The notes under the pieces: generated by a model
Told to the model about the DNA's origin: nothing
The model's input: only the letters and a program-made list of their open reading frames with translations
Databases searched by the model: none
Shown: one piece after another, positions 10,339-18,868 of the stretch
How the letters are laid out: each line of letters starts with the position of its first letter
How positions within the stretch are numbered: position 1 is the stretch's first letter
Made by a program: the position numbers and the translations under genes
Source of the DNA: Firm-08 sp045546995
GTDB lineage: Bacteria > Bacillota > Clostridia > Oscillospirales > QAKW01
DNA length: 30,180 nt
Assembly: GCA_045546995.1 (NCBI GenBank)
Contig: JAZQDW010000026.1
Span: 1-30,180, forward strand
Direction: 5' to 3'

Positions 10339-11226
10339 ATGGAGCATTGGCTATTAATGTACAATCCTGCCTCCGGCAAGAGCGCGCGGGTGCGTTCTCA
10401 ACTGGATGCAATCATTGAGATATTTCAGGCTCAGGATAAATTTATAACGACTTATCGGTTGGATCATACCACTCCCTCCACGCTGGAGCAGTTGTTGGAC
10501 AGCGCCCATTATGACGGCATCGTTGCCTGCGGCGGAGACGGCTCGGTGAAATTTATCGCCGGTCTGTTGGCTCGCAAGGGTCTGGACATTCCGCTGGGAA
10601 TTCTGCCCAATGGCACCTGTAACGACTTTGCCCGGTCACTGGGGCTGCCGGTGGATCTGCGTAAGTGCGCCAAGGTGTTGGCGCAGGGACGGACCAAAAA
10701 GGTGGATATCGGTCTGATCAACGATGACGAATATTTTGTCAACGAGGTGGCCGGCGGTATGCTGGTGGACGTCTCCTACAACGTGGACGATAACCTCAAG
10801 CAAAAGATCGGCTCGATGGCCTATTATCTGGCCGGAATGAGCGAGCTGGCTAAGATCAAAACAGTCAATCTGGTCATTGATACCGAAGAAGGGGAGCATT
10901 ACGAGATCGATGCTTATCTGTTCCTGGCCCTCAACGGTACGGACGCCGCCGGCATGACCGGTCTGATCAAAGAGGCAAAGATGGACGACGGTAAACTGGA
11001 TATTCTGGTGTTCAAAAAGAGTGATCTGGTGGGCGTGACCGATACGCTGCTCAAGCTGGTCACCACTGCCGATTTTCAGGAAAAATGCGTGGAGCGGATC
11101 TGTACCTCCGGTTGTAGCATCACCTGCGAGAATGACGAGGTGGCCACCACGCTGGACGGTGAAAAAGGACCTGCTCTGCCGCTGAAGATCCGGATGCTGG
11201 CGCAGGCCATTACAGTACTTTATTAA
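10339..11226 (+). CDS. Diacylglycerol kinase-family lipid kinase (YegS/DgkB-like)
   Basis: This 295-residue cytosolic or membrane-peripheral enzyme belongs to the DAGK catalytic family, which phosphorylates diacylglycerol or related lipids with ATP. The N-terminal MYNPASGKSARVR motif, CGGDGSVKFIAG (GGDGS at residues 65-69 in place of the common GGDGT) and LPNGTCNDFARSLG are family hallmarks. The C-terminal lobe has MTGLIKEAKMDDGKLDILVF and a TTLDGE segment that matches the conserved Asp/Glu region. The ATG follows AAAGGA at 8-nt spacing. It is co-transcribed with a small membrane protein starting 13 nt downstream. In Gram-positives DgkB recycles diacylglycerol released during lipoteichoic acid synthesis; that role here is inference. 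Confidence 0.9.
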   Translation: MEHWLLMYNPASGKSARVRSQLDAIIEIFQAQDKFITTYRLDHTTPSTLEQLLDSAHYDGIVACGGDGSVKFIAGLLARKGLDIPLGILPNGTCNDFARSLGLPVDLRKCAKVLAQGRTKKVDIGLINDDEYFVNEVAGGMLVDVSYNVDDNLKQKIGSMAYYLAGMSELAKIKTVNLVIDTEEGEHYEIDAYLFLALNGTDAAGMTGLIKEAKMDDGKLDILVFKKSDLVGVTDTLLKLVTTADFQEKCVERICTSGCSITCENDEVATTLDGEKGPALPLKIRMLAQAITVLY

Positions 11227-11239
11227 GGAGAATGAAATT

Positions 11240-11620
11240 ATGGTACCCGGACAAATTGCAATTCTGATCGCCGCCATCGTCAGCGCAGTGGTGCTGCTGG
11301 TGATGGGCGTTATATCTTTTCAAAGTTCCAAGCGGGAGCGTCGTAACGCCGCCCGTAAAAAGGAACGGGAGGCCCGCCGTCAGGAGCAGGCCGCCGCTGC
11401 GGCAGCGGAAGAATTTTCTGTAATCGATCTGCCGCCGGTGGAGATCCCGGAGGTCGATCCCATCCCTCCTGCCGACGTGCCGGCGGCACCGGCTGTCGAG
11501 GATTTCTTTACTATGGATATTCCGTCGGCGGACGCTGGCGAAGAGGCGCCGGAGATTCCCGCGCCCCCTGCGCCTGCGCCTGAGCGCAGTACCCGCAACG
11601 ATTTTGATTTTAAATTCTGA
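11240..11620 (+). CDS. Small membrane protein with Pro/Ala/Glu-rich tail, unknown function
   Basis: This 126-residue protein is not recognised as a known family. Residues 5-27 form one transmembrane helix (IAILIAAIVSAVVLLVMGVI). A strongly basic stretch (SSKRERRNAARKKEREARRQ) follows and should lie on the cytoplasmic side. The rest is low-complexity acidic/proline-rich sequence ending FDFKF. The start is supported by AAGGAG at 11225-11230. It sits 13 nt after the lipid-kinase gene and just before a strong terminator, so the two form one unit. The layout suggests a membrane tether or scaffold, but function is unknown. Confidence 0.75.
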   Translation: MVPGQIAILIAAIVSAVVLLVMGVISFQSSKRERRNAARKKEREARRQEQAAAAAAEEFSVIDLPPVEIPEVDPIPPADVPAAPAVEDFFTMDIPSADAGEEAPEIPAPPAPAPERSTRNDFDFKF

Positions 11621-11652
11621 GTGGGACGGTCACCAAAACAGAACAGAAATAC

Positions 11653-11690
11653 GCCCTTGCGATCTGCGGATCGCAAGGGCATTTTGTTTG
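11653..11690 (+). terminator. Intrinsic terminator
   Basis: GCCCTTGCGATC (11653-11664) pairs perfectly with GATCGCAAGGGC (11669-11680) around a TGCG loop, followed by ATTTTGTTTG. It ends the lipid-kinase unit about 30 nt after the last stop codon. Confidence 0.9.
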
Positions 11691-11714
11691 TTCGGGACGC
11701 TTTATAATTTTTTA

Positions 11715-11743
11715 TTGCAATTTGCATCGGGAGAATATATAAT
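11715..11743 (+). promoter_or_regulatory. Promoter of the glucosaminidase operon
   Basis: TTGCAA (11715-11720) and TATAAT (11738-11743) are 17 bp apart. The start site would be near 11750, with the CGGAGGCGG ribosome binding site at 11788-11796 downstream. Confidence 0.75.
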
Positions 11744-11843
11744 ATATACTGTATAACTATTTTGAAAAATCAGGACGAGAAAAGAAACGGAGGCGGACAC
11801 GATCAAAACGTTTTTAAAATGGTGTTGGATCCCCGCCATCGGC

Positions 11844-14258
11844 TTGCTGGTGCTGGTCGTAGTGATCTTGCTGATCCTTTGGCAGCCGCCCGGGGATGAG
11901 GAAGAGGACTTTTTCCTCACCAAAAGCTATTACGTGGATTCCAGCGTTGCAGACACCGATACCCGTTTGGACAACGCCTACGTCAACAATTCCGCCACCA
12001 ATTTTTTTGTGCAGGGCGATCAGCTGAAAAGTCAGCTGTATATGGAGACCAATACCACCCAGCCATATCGGCTGACCTTTTACGATCATTATCGCAAGCG
12101 GCAGGACGAGTTGCCGACCGGACAGATCACCACCCCCAAAACACTGCGTATTCTGCAGGATACACCTCTGTTGGGCGCTGACGGAACGGAGATCGGACAA
12201 TGCGCGGCCGGGCAGGAGCGGCCTTACGAGCAGTTGGTCAGATATCAAGGACTGTATTATTATCAATCGGCGGACGGCAGTATGATCAATGCGGCCCACG
12301 CCGTGCGGCTGTGTCAGCGGACTCCTTTTGAAGGGACGCTGACCCACCCGTATAACGTGGATATTAATACGGTGCAATATTTGCGTTTTACCCGTCAGGG
12401 TGACTATATTTATTTGTATTTTACCACCGATAACGAGTTTATCAGTCTGTTTCTGGAGGGGTTGCCCGCCGGCAGCAGCTGGGAGCTGTACGATCGCACG
12501 TATCACAAGCTGGCGGCCCGTTATTGCGGCCGAAAGGACGAGGAGATTTATTACCGCGCCCCGTCGGCCTCCCGTTTTATGTTGCGCATCAATGCGTCTG
12601 CGGCGGGCGATGTGACCATGCGTTTCCATCGGGACGGCAACGAATGGCGTCAGGATATGGCGGCGGCAGAGGTCAACCGGGAATACACCGGCGTGTTTGA
12701 TTATTACGGAGATGAGGACTTTTTCGTGCTCAGCGAGCAGATGGCCACCGATATCTCGGCGCTGGTGATGGAGCTCAAGGGCGTGGATGCCCGTTTGCAG
12801 GTCACCGTCTACGATCGGGAGAAAAAGATGATCGGTCGCTATACCCGTGAAAAGGGGGCAAACGAGCAGATCGTGCTGTACGGCCTGCAAAACGTGTACG
12901 CCCTGTCTCTGCGGACGGTGGACGGCGCGTTGACCGAGGCGGCCTATCAGTTGCGGTTCTTTTATCAGGACGTGGATCTGTTGGGTCTGGAGACCTACGG
13001 CTTTAAGCTGAATACACCCATTCAAACGGGCAAGAACGGCGAAAATTATTACACGGCGGTCTGCAACGGCTTGACCGGCAAACGAGTGGTCGACGTACAG
13101 ACATTGTCCAAGGCCCAGGTCAAGATGCAACTGACCACGGCGGCCGGCGCCGTATACGACGTGCGGGAGGGCGACGAGTTACCGCTGCACGTGGGTAAAA
13201 ATACGTTGAAGATCACCATTTCCAATCCCACCGACACGCGGGAACTGATCATTTCCATTACCGATACCAGGGGCTACGCCTTGGGGTACGTTTTTGTAAC
13301 CACCGGCGGTGCGCCCGTACGGCAACAGCCGGTGACCTCCGGCGGTGTGCTGGCCTCCCTGCAAAAAGGGGATAGGGTCCTGTCCACCGGCGTGGTGCAA
13401 AACGGATTTTTGCAGGTCGAGCTGGACGACGGAAGCGGTAAAATCGGCTGGGTGGATCAGCAGTATTTGTTTACCGAGTATGACCGCTGCGCCATGCCTG
13501 CGGCCTACGCGGCGGATATCAACCGTTTGCAAAAGCGGCATCCCAACTGGAAATTCACCTTCGTTCGTGTCCATAAAACGCTGGATGCGGCGGTAGCCAC
13601 CGAGCAGGGCAACGATCCCATCATCACCGATGGCAGATGGCGTACGCCCAGCCAAAGCGAGATCCGTTATTATATGGATCCCGCCAATTTCCTCAATGAA
13701 GAGGATATCTTTATGTTTGAAAAACAGACTTATCAGCCCGGCGCTTATTCCAAGGCAGGCATCAAGGCGATCTGGAAGGAGCGGCCCGGGGCGCTGGCCG
13801 ACGCGGATTATTATGCGGATTGCTTTATGGAGGCCGGCAAGAGCGCGGGCCTGTCCCCCTATTTTATTGCCGCCCGCGCAGCCATCGAGTCGGGCTATGG
13901 CACCAGCAATCTGTCCAAGGGCGCCAGCAGCGGCTATGAGGGGTATTATAATTTTTACGGCATCAATGCGGTGGATAAAGACCCCAAAAAGGGCGCGGTG
14001 TACGCCAAGGAGCATAACTGGTATACCCAGCGTATTGCCATTGTCGAGGGCGCCGTATGGATCAAAAAGCAATACATTTCGGTGTTGCAGTATACCCCGT
14101 ATTTTATCAAATATTCTTTCGTGCCCGGCCGTGGCTGGCATCAGTATATGACCGACGTGGGCGCGCCGCTTTCGGATGCGGAGCGTTGCTATGCGGCGCA
14201 TAAGGCAGGGGGCACGCTGAACAGTGCCATTGAATTTGTAATTCCCGTATATGACTAA
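11844..14258 (+). CDS. Membrane-anchored GH73-type N-acetylglucosaminidase with SH3-like domain
   Basis: The C-terminal 200-odd residues form a mannosyl-glycoprotein endo-beta-N-acetylglucosaminidase (GH73, LytD-like) domain that cleaves peptidoglycan glycan strands. The motif AAIESGYGTSNLSKG contains the catalytic Glu. Residues about 488-540 (APVRQQP to GWVDQQYLF) resemble a bacterial SH3 domain. The long middle is beta-rich and unrecognised. The first canonical in-frame start is TTG 11844, which has no ribosome binding site and would begin inside the transmembrane helix. A strong GGAGG at 11789-11793 instead points to an ATC codon at 11802. That start would give a basic KTFLKW N-terminus before the membrane anchor and a protein of 818 residues. 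The coordinates given use the canonical codon. galM follows 17 nt later. Confidence 0.85.
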   Translation: MLVLVVVILLILWQPPGDEEEDFFLTKSYYVDSSVADTDTRLDNAYVNNSATNFFVQGDQLKSQLYMETNTTQPYRLTFYDHYRKRQDELPTGQITTPKTLRILQDTPLLGADGTEIGQCAAGQERPYEQLVRYQGLYYYQSADGSMINAAHAVRLCQRTPFEGTLTHPYNVDINTVQYLRFTRQGDYIYLYFTTDNEFISLFLEGLPAGSSWELYDRTYHKLAARYCGRKDEEIYYRAPSASRFMLRINASAAGDVTMRFHRDGNEWRQDMAAAEVNREYTGVFDYYGDEDFFVLSEQMATDISALVMELKGVDARLQVTVYDREKKMIGRYTREKGANEQIVLYGLQNVYALSLRTVDGALTEAAYQLRFFYQDVDLLGLETYGFKLNTPIQTGKNGENYYTAVCNGLTGKRVVDVQTLSKAQVKMQLTTAAGAVYDVREGDELPLHVGKNTLKITISNPTDTRELIISITDTRGYALGYVFVTTGGAPVRQQPVTSGGVLASLQKGDRVLSTGVVQNGFLQVELDDGSGKIGWVDQQYLFTEYDRCAMPAAYAADINRLQKRHPNWKFTFVRVHKTLDAAVATEQGNDPIITDGRWRTPSQSEIRYYMDPANFLNEEDIFMFEKQTYQPGAYSKAGIKAIWKERPGALADADYYADCFMEAGKSAGLSPYFIAARAAIESGYGTSNLSKGASSGYEGYYNFYGINAVDKDPKKGAVYAKEHNWYTQRIAIVEGAVWIKKQYISVLQYTPYFIKYSFVPGRGWHQYMTDVGAPLSDAERCYAAHKAGGTLNSAIEFVIPVYD

Positions 14259-14275
14259 ATAAAGGAGAGAGTACC

Positions 14276-15298
14276 ATGAATAAACGAGTTTTCGGAACGG
14301 ATCAAAACGGCGCGACCGTTACGGCCTATACCATTGCCGACGGCAATTTGTCCGCCTGCATTCTGGACAGAGGCGCAACCATCCAATCGTTGATCTTTGA
14401 TGGGGTGGACGTCTGTCTGGGCTATGAAACGGTGGCGGATTATGAGGCGATGGACGGCTATTTGGGGGCGACCATCGGCCGTTACGGTAACCGTATCGCC
14501 GGCGGTAAATTTACCGTAAACGGTAAGGAGTATACGGTGGACTGTAACGAGGGCGGCGTGTCCCATCTGCACGGCGGTAACGTCGGTTATGACAAGCTGA
14601 TCTGGACCTGTGTGGAGCATACCGACACCACCCTCACCCTTTCGCTGACCGATCGGGGAGAGGACAGCGGCTATCCCGGCACGCTGGAGGTCACCGTTCG
14701 CTTTACCGTGGAGCAGGATGCGCTGATCATCGATTACAGCGCCGTGGGTGACGAGGATACCCCCTTCAACCCCACCAATCATTGCTATTTCAATCTGGGC
14801 GGCGCCGGCAACGGAGATATTCTGGGGCACAGAATGCAGATCTACGCCTCCCGCTATCTGCCGGTGGACGAGCTGCTGATCCCCACCGGTGTGTTGCGCA
14901 AGGTGGCGGGCACCCCCTTTGATTTTACCGATGCAAAATGCGTGGGCCGTGATATCGGCGCAGAGGACCGTCAGCTGGCGCTGGGCGGTGGCTATGATCA
15001 TAATTTCTGCGTTGACGGCGAGGGCTTTCGTCCCCACGCCCAGCTGTACTGTCCCGAAACGGATATTTATATGACCACCTACAGCGATCAGCCCGGTGTA
15101 CAGCTGTATACCGGCAACGTACTGGACACCACGGTGGGCAAGGGCACGACCGACGGCTATGGCAAGCACGGGGCGTTGTGTCTGGAGACCCAGCATTATC
15201 CCGATTCGGTGCATCAGCCCGCCTTTCCCTCGGTGCTTTTGAAGGCCGGGGAGAAATTTGAAAGTAAAACAGCCTATAGCTTTACGAAGGGAGAATAA
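14276..15298 (+). CDS. galM: Aldose 1-epimerase (mutarotase)
   Basis: This 340-residue enzyme interconverts the alpha and beta anomers of galactose and related sugars. Family landmarks are NRIAGGKFTVNGKEY near residue 75, the His-containing TNHCYFNLGG, YDHNF, and the C-terminal CLETQHYPDSVHQPAFPS carrying the catalytic Glu. There is no signal peptide, so it is cytoplasmic. AAAGGAGAGAG precedes the ATG at good spacing. It lies 17 nt after the glucosaminidase gene and 2 nt before a membrane protein gene, so it is part of that operon. No other Leloir-pathway gene is present in the window. Confidence 0.95.
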   Translation: MNKRVFGTDQNGATVTAYTIADGNLSACILDRGATIQSLIFDGVDVCLGYETVADYEAMDGYLGATIGRYGNRIAGGKFTVNGKEYTVDCNEGGVSHLHGGNVGYDKLIWTCVEHTDTTLTLSLTDRGEDSGYPGTLEVTVRFTVEQDALIIDYSAVGDEDTPFNPTNHCYFNLGGAGNGDILGHRMQIYASRYLPVDELLIPTGVLRKVAGTPFDFTDAKCVGRDIGAEDRQLALGGGYDHNFCVDGEGFRPHAQLYCPETDIYMTTYSDQPGVQLYTGNVLDTTVGKGTTDGYGKHGALCLETQHYPDSVHQPAFPSVLLKAGEKFESKTAYSFTKGE

Positions 15299-15300
15299 CT

Positions 15301-16191
15301 ATGGAACCTATGGAAAAGCCCACTGTGGAAACGACAGAGCAAACCCTGTCCGAACAGCCGGTGGAGACCCCCGCAGAAAAACCGGCGGAAAAGCCTAAAT
15401 CCAATCGTCCCAGTAAAAAGAGAATGGCGCTGACCTTCTGCATCGGTCTGGCCTTTATATGCTTGGTGTGTTGGGGCGCCTGGGCCGGCGTTACCGGTGT
15501 GATCGGTCTGTTCCGCGCCGAAAACGTGTACAGTGAGGGCGTTGACACCGAAAGCATTGCGGCCGCCGCCACCCTGCACGATCAGCTGATCTCGGTGGAG
15601 GCAGACAGCGAGGAGTATTTTGAGATCCTGTTGGCCAACTTCGTTATGCAGGACGCGCCTCCCTTTGCCAACATCAACGATCTGGACAGTGAGTATATCG
15701 TCAGCTACGGTCTGTGGCAGACCATCGCCCTGAACAACTCCCAGGGTATTTTGGCCGCCGAGGACGGACAGGCCTATCGTGTGCCCAAAAAGCTGGTGGA
15801 AAAGCTGGCCAGATATTATGCGGATTACACCGATCCGATCCGCCATGCAAGCGTAGAGCTGTGCGGCGAATTCAAGTATAACAAATTCAACGGGACCTAT
15901 ACCGTACCGCTGTCCTATCCCACCGATTATCTGATCCCCAAGGTGGTCAGCGTGGAACTGAATCCCGATGACAATTCGGCGGTGGTCACGGTGGATTGCT
16001 ATCAGTATAACGACGTGGATGAGGATCCCACCGAAAAAGAGGTCAACTTCCGCAAACGGCAGGTCTATACCCTGAAAAAATCGGGGAACACCGTGCCGGC
16101 AGAGGCCTCGGTCGAGGAGACCCGTTATACCATCGTCAGTATGAGTCAGGCAGAAAAAACCGCGCAGGAAAGTGAGAGCGAGGAAGAATGA
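15301..16191 (+). CDS. Single-pass membrane protein of unknown function
   Basis: This 296-residue protein is not recognised. Residues 1-41 are an acidic then basic cytoplasmic tail rich in Pro, Glu and Lys. Residues 43-64 form one transmembrane helix. The remaining 230 residues, predicted to be extracytoplasmic, contain a mixed alpha/beta region and an acidic Ser/Glu tail. The start is two bases after the galM stop, with AAGGGAG at 15287-15293. The end overlaps the next gene as ATGA, so translation of the acyl-CoA synthetase-like protein is probably coupled to it. No domain or motif suggests a specific role. Confidence 0.75.
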   Translation: MEPMEKPTVETTEQTLSEQPVETPAEKPAEKPKSNRPSKKRMALTFCIGLAFICLVCWGAWAGVTGVIGLFRAENVYSEGVDTESIAAAATLHDQLISVEADSEEYFEILLANFVMQDAPPFANINDLDSEYIVSYGLWQTIALNNSQGILAAEDGQAYRVPKKLVEKLARYYADYTDPIRHASVELCGEFKYNKFNGTYTVPLSYPTDYLIPKVVSVELNPDDNSAVVTVDCYQYNDVDEDPTEKEVNFRKRQVYTLKKSGNTVPAEASVEETRYTIVSMSQAEKTAQESESEEE

Positions 16192-17894
16192 CCCAACCTG
16201 TTTGGTTGCAGCAGTACGATTTCGTCCCCCAACACGGCGAGTATGCCGCGGGGACACTGTACGAACAGTTCCGGCGCGCGGCCTATAAATACAGATATCG
16301 GTTTGCCATCGATTATTTCGGCAACAAGCTGCGATATGACAAGCTGCTCAGTCGGGTGGACGCCACGGCAAACGCCCTGCATAATATGGGATTGCGGCAG
16401 GGGGATCGGGTGTGTATTTGTCTGCCCAATTGTCCCACGGCGGCGGTTTTGTTTTATGCCGTCAGCCGTCTGGGCGGTGTCAGCGTAATGGTTCATCCGC
16501 TGTCCTCTACGGAGGAGTTGGAACGGTTTTTACATCAGACCCGATCGAAGATGCTGTTTTTAATGGACGTGGCTTACGTCAAGCACGCCGAAATGCTGGA
16601 GCAAAGCGGCCTGCGAAACGTGGTGTGTTGCTCGCTTTGGGAGGATGCGCCGGCCTGCAAGCGTCCCTTTATCCGCAAGACCGTATTGAAAAAGGCAAAA
16701 TTGCGCCGCCTGCCGGCGGTGCCCGCCCGTCTCAGCGAGATGGTCAGTTATACCGATTATGATTGTCCTTTTCCGCCCTATACGGGGGATGCGGCGGCCG
16801 ATACGGCGGTCATTATGTTCAGCGGCGGCTCGTCTGCCGAGCCCAAGGGCATCCGCCTTTCCGCCCGCAATTTTGCCGCGCTGGCCGGGCAGGTCTATTG
16901 TCAGATCCCGGATTGGCCGGAGGAGGCCTCCATTCTGGCGATCTTGCCCTTTTTCCACGGCTTTGGCCTGGGTGTGTGTATGCACACCGCGCTGACCAAA
17001 GGTCTGACTTCAATTATGATCCCGCAGTTTAACGCCCGGGAGTTTGCTGCGGTTTTGCGCAAGAAAAAGCCCAACGTGATCACCGGCGTGCCTACGCTGT
17101 ATGAGGCGCTGCTACGGGAAAAATCCCTGCAAAAGACCGACCTTTCCTTTTTGAAGGGTGTGTTTGTGGGCGGCGATGCCTGCCCACCCCAACTGAAGGT
17201 GCGGATGGATCGGTTTTTGGCGCGACACGGAGCGAAGGTACAACTGAAGGAGGGCTATGGTCTAACCGAAACGGTTACCGCTTGCGTGGTTACTCCGCCG
17301 CGACGGGAACGGATGGGCTCCATCGGCGTACCCCTGCCGGACGTATACGTCAAGATCTGCTCGCAGGACAGCCTGCAGTCTTTGCCACCCAACACGATTG
17401 GGGAGATCGTGATCGCATCGCCCACGCTGATGCTGGGCTATTTACGGCAAGAGGATACCGACCGGGTGATCTTTACCGATGAAACGGGTTGCCGTTGGTT
17501 ACGGACCGGAGACATCGGACGGATGGACAGGGACGGTTATCTGTACTTTGAGGGACGGATCAAACGGATCGTCAAGGTATCGGGCTTTCCGGTCTATCCG
17601 GCGCAGATCGAGCAAAAGATAGAAGGCTTTGACGGTGTGGCGCGGGCGTGTTGCGTTGCCATTCCCGACGATTACAAAATGAACGTGATCAAGGCGATCG
17701 TACAGCCGGAGAAAATGCCGCCAGACCCCAAGGAATACGTGGCCGCCCTGCTGCGCCGTTGTAAGGCGGAGCTCAACGTTTACAACCGCCCCCGTGTGAT
17801 CGAGCTGATGGAAACGTTGCCGACCACCAAGGTGGGCAAGGTGGACTGGAAGCTGCTGCAGCAGCGGGAAAATCAGCGCCGGGAGCGAAAATAG
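16188..17894 (+). CDS. AMP-dependent acyl-CoA synthetase / ligase family protein
   Basis: This 568-residue ANL-superfamily adenylating enzyme activates a carboxylic acid as acyl-AMP and normally transfers it to CoA. The ATP-binding loop is FSGGSSAEPKG, a variant of TSGTTGxPKG. Other core motifs are EGYGLTETVTA, WLRTGDIGRMDRDGYLYFEGR, IKVSG-like KVSGFPVYPAQIE, and a C-terminal TKVGKVDWK with the catalytic lysine. Length and domain order match acyl-CoA synthetases. The substrate cannot be read from sequence; fatty acid is the default guess. It ends the glucosaminidase-galM-membrane protein operon and is followed 10 nt later by a terminator, an unusual set of neighbours for this enzyme. Confidence 0.85.
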   Translation: MTQPVWLQQYDFVPQHGEYAAGTLYEQFRRAAYKYRYRFAIDYFGNKLRYDKLLSRVDATANALHNMGLRQGDRVCICLPNCPTAAVLFYAVSRLGGVSVMVHPLSSTEELERFLHQTRSKMLFLMDVAYVKHAEMLEQSGLRNVVCCSLWEDAPACKRPFIRKTVLKKAKLRRLPAVPARLSEMVSYTDYDCPFPPYTGDAAADTAVIMFSGGSSAEPKGIRLSARNFAALAGQVYCQIPDWPEEASILAILPFFHGFGLGVCMHTALTKGLTSIMIPQFNAREFAAVLRKKKPNVITGVPTLYEALLREKSLQKTDLSFLKGVFVGGDACPPQLKVRMDRFLARHGAKVQLKEGYGLTETVTACVVTPPRRERMGSIGVPLPDVYVKICSQDSLQSLPPNTIGEIVIASPTLMLGYLRQEDTDRVIFTDETGCRWLRTGDIGRMDRDGYLYFEGRIKRIVKVSGFPVYPAQIEQKIEGFDGVARACCVAIPDDYKMNVIKAIVQPEKMPPDPKEYVAALLRRCKAELNVYNRPRVIELMETLPTTKVGKVDWKLLQQRENQRRERK

Positions 17895-17903
17895 AATTTT
17901 TTT

Positions 17904-17938
17904 CCAAAAAGACAGTCCTTGCAGGCTGTCTTTTTTGG
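17904..17938 (+). terminator. Intrinsic terminator after the acyl-CoA synthetase gene
   Basis: GACAGTCC and the downstream GGCTGTC form a stem of about seven pairs, including one G-U pair, with flanking CCAAAAA/TTTTTTGG extending it. A run of six T follows the stem. Confidence 0.8.
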
Positions 17939-17970
17939 TGGAATGTCATAATTTTCGCTTTACAAGATAG

Positions 17971-17998
17971 TTGTTTTATGTTATTATAGTGCTATAAT
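17971..17998 (+). promoter_or_regulatory. Promoter of the minD unit
   Basis: TTGTTT (17971-17976) and TATAAT (17993-17998) are separated by 16 bp, with the predicted start near 18005. The leader contains an inverted repeat AGGTGC (18023-18028) / GCACCT (18041-18046). Confidence 0.65.
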
Positions 17999-18070
17999 GA
18001 GATACTATATTTAATTATGCGGAGGTGCATCACGAATCAGGCACCTGTGTATAGCAGAAAGGATCGCACC

Positions 18071-18826
18071 GTGGGAGAGATCGTTTGTATCGTTTCCGGC
18101 AAGGGCGGCGTGGGGAAGACCACGCTGTGCGCCAATCTGGCGCTGGCGCTTGCCATGGGGGATAAACGGGTGGTTTGTATTGATTGCGATACGGGCCTGA
18201 ACAACCTGGATATCACCCTGGGAATGGAAGAAAAAACAATATTTGATCTGTCGGACGTGCTGGAGGGGCGGTGTCCCTTGCATAAGGCGCTGGTCAGCCA
18301 CAGCCGTTGGCGCGGCCTGTCTCTGATCCCCGCGGCGGCTGATTTCCGCGCCCGCATTGACGGTAAGGCGTTGCGCCGCCTGTGTGAGGAGTTGGCGCAA
18401 ACGGCGGATTTCGTGTTGCTGGATTGCCCTGCCGGTCTGGGGGACAGCTTTGCTGCCGCCATCTATGCGGCCGATCGGGCCATCGTGGTCTCCACGCCGG
18501 ACATTACCGCCATTCGGGATGCCGGACGCGCCGCTTCGCTGATCGCGGGGGCGTATAAGATCCCCATTCATCTGGTGATCAACCGGATGCGGCCTTCGTA
18601 TGTTAAAAAAGGGTATTTCGATAATGTAGACAGCATTATGGATGAGATCGGATTGCCGCTGCTGGGCATTTTGCCGGAGGACGACAAGGTGACGGTGTGC
18701 TGTAATCGAAGGAAAAACCTGCTGGAGGAAAAGAAATGCCTGATGGTCGACCCCCTTCATCGTGTGGCAGACCGTCTGTGCGGTAAGCAGGTGCCCCTGT
18801 CCTCACTGTGGCGCAGTCGCTGGTAA
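18071..18826 (+). CDS. minD: MinD-like septum-site ATPase
   Basis: This 251-residue ParA/MinD ATPase has the deviant Walker A motif GKGGVGKTT (signature lysine K11). Other MinD landmarks are DCDTGLNNLDITLG, DFVLLDCPAGLG, and VINRMRP in the expected order. MinD positions the division inhibitor MinC by membrane binding. The GTG at 18071 is preferred because AAAGGA (18058-18063) sits 7 nt upstream. An in-frame ATG at 18017 has no ribosome binding site and adds a non-conserved 18-residue head. The C-terminus stops at VPLSSLWRSRW, shorter than the usual MinD amphipathic tail. No minC or minE is present. mgsA follows after 42 nt, an arrangement seen in clostridial min clusters. Confidence 0.88.
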   Translation: MGEIVCIVSGKGGVGKTTLCANLALALAMGDKRVVCIDCDTGLNNLDITLGMEEKTIFDLSDVLEGRCPLHKALVSHSRWRGLSLIPAAADFRARIDGKALRRLCEELAQTADFVLLDCPAGLGDSFAAAIYAADRAIVVSTPDITAIRDAGRAASLIAGAYKIPIHLVINRMRPSYVKKGYFDNVDSIMDEIGLPLLGILPEDDKVTVCCNRRKNLLEEKKCLMVDPLHRVADRLCGKQVPLSSLWRSRW

Positions 18827-18868
18827 GACACAACACGTATTTGATAACGGAAAGGTGATGAAAACAAC

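Noticed and set aside
18017..18070. ATG 18017 as the minD start
   Set aside because: It lies about 12 nt from the predicted transcript start with no ribosome binding site, and the added head is not MinD-like; GTG 18071 has AAAGGA at proper spacing.
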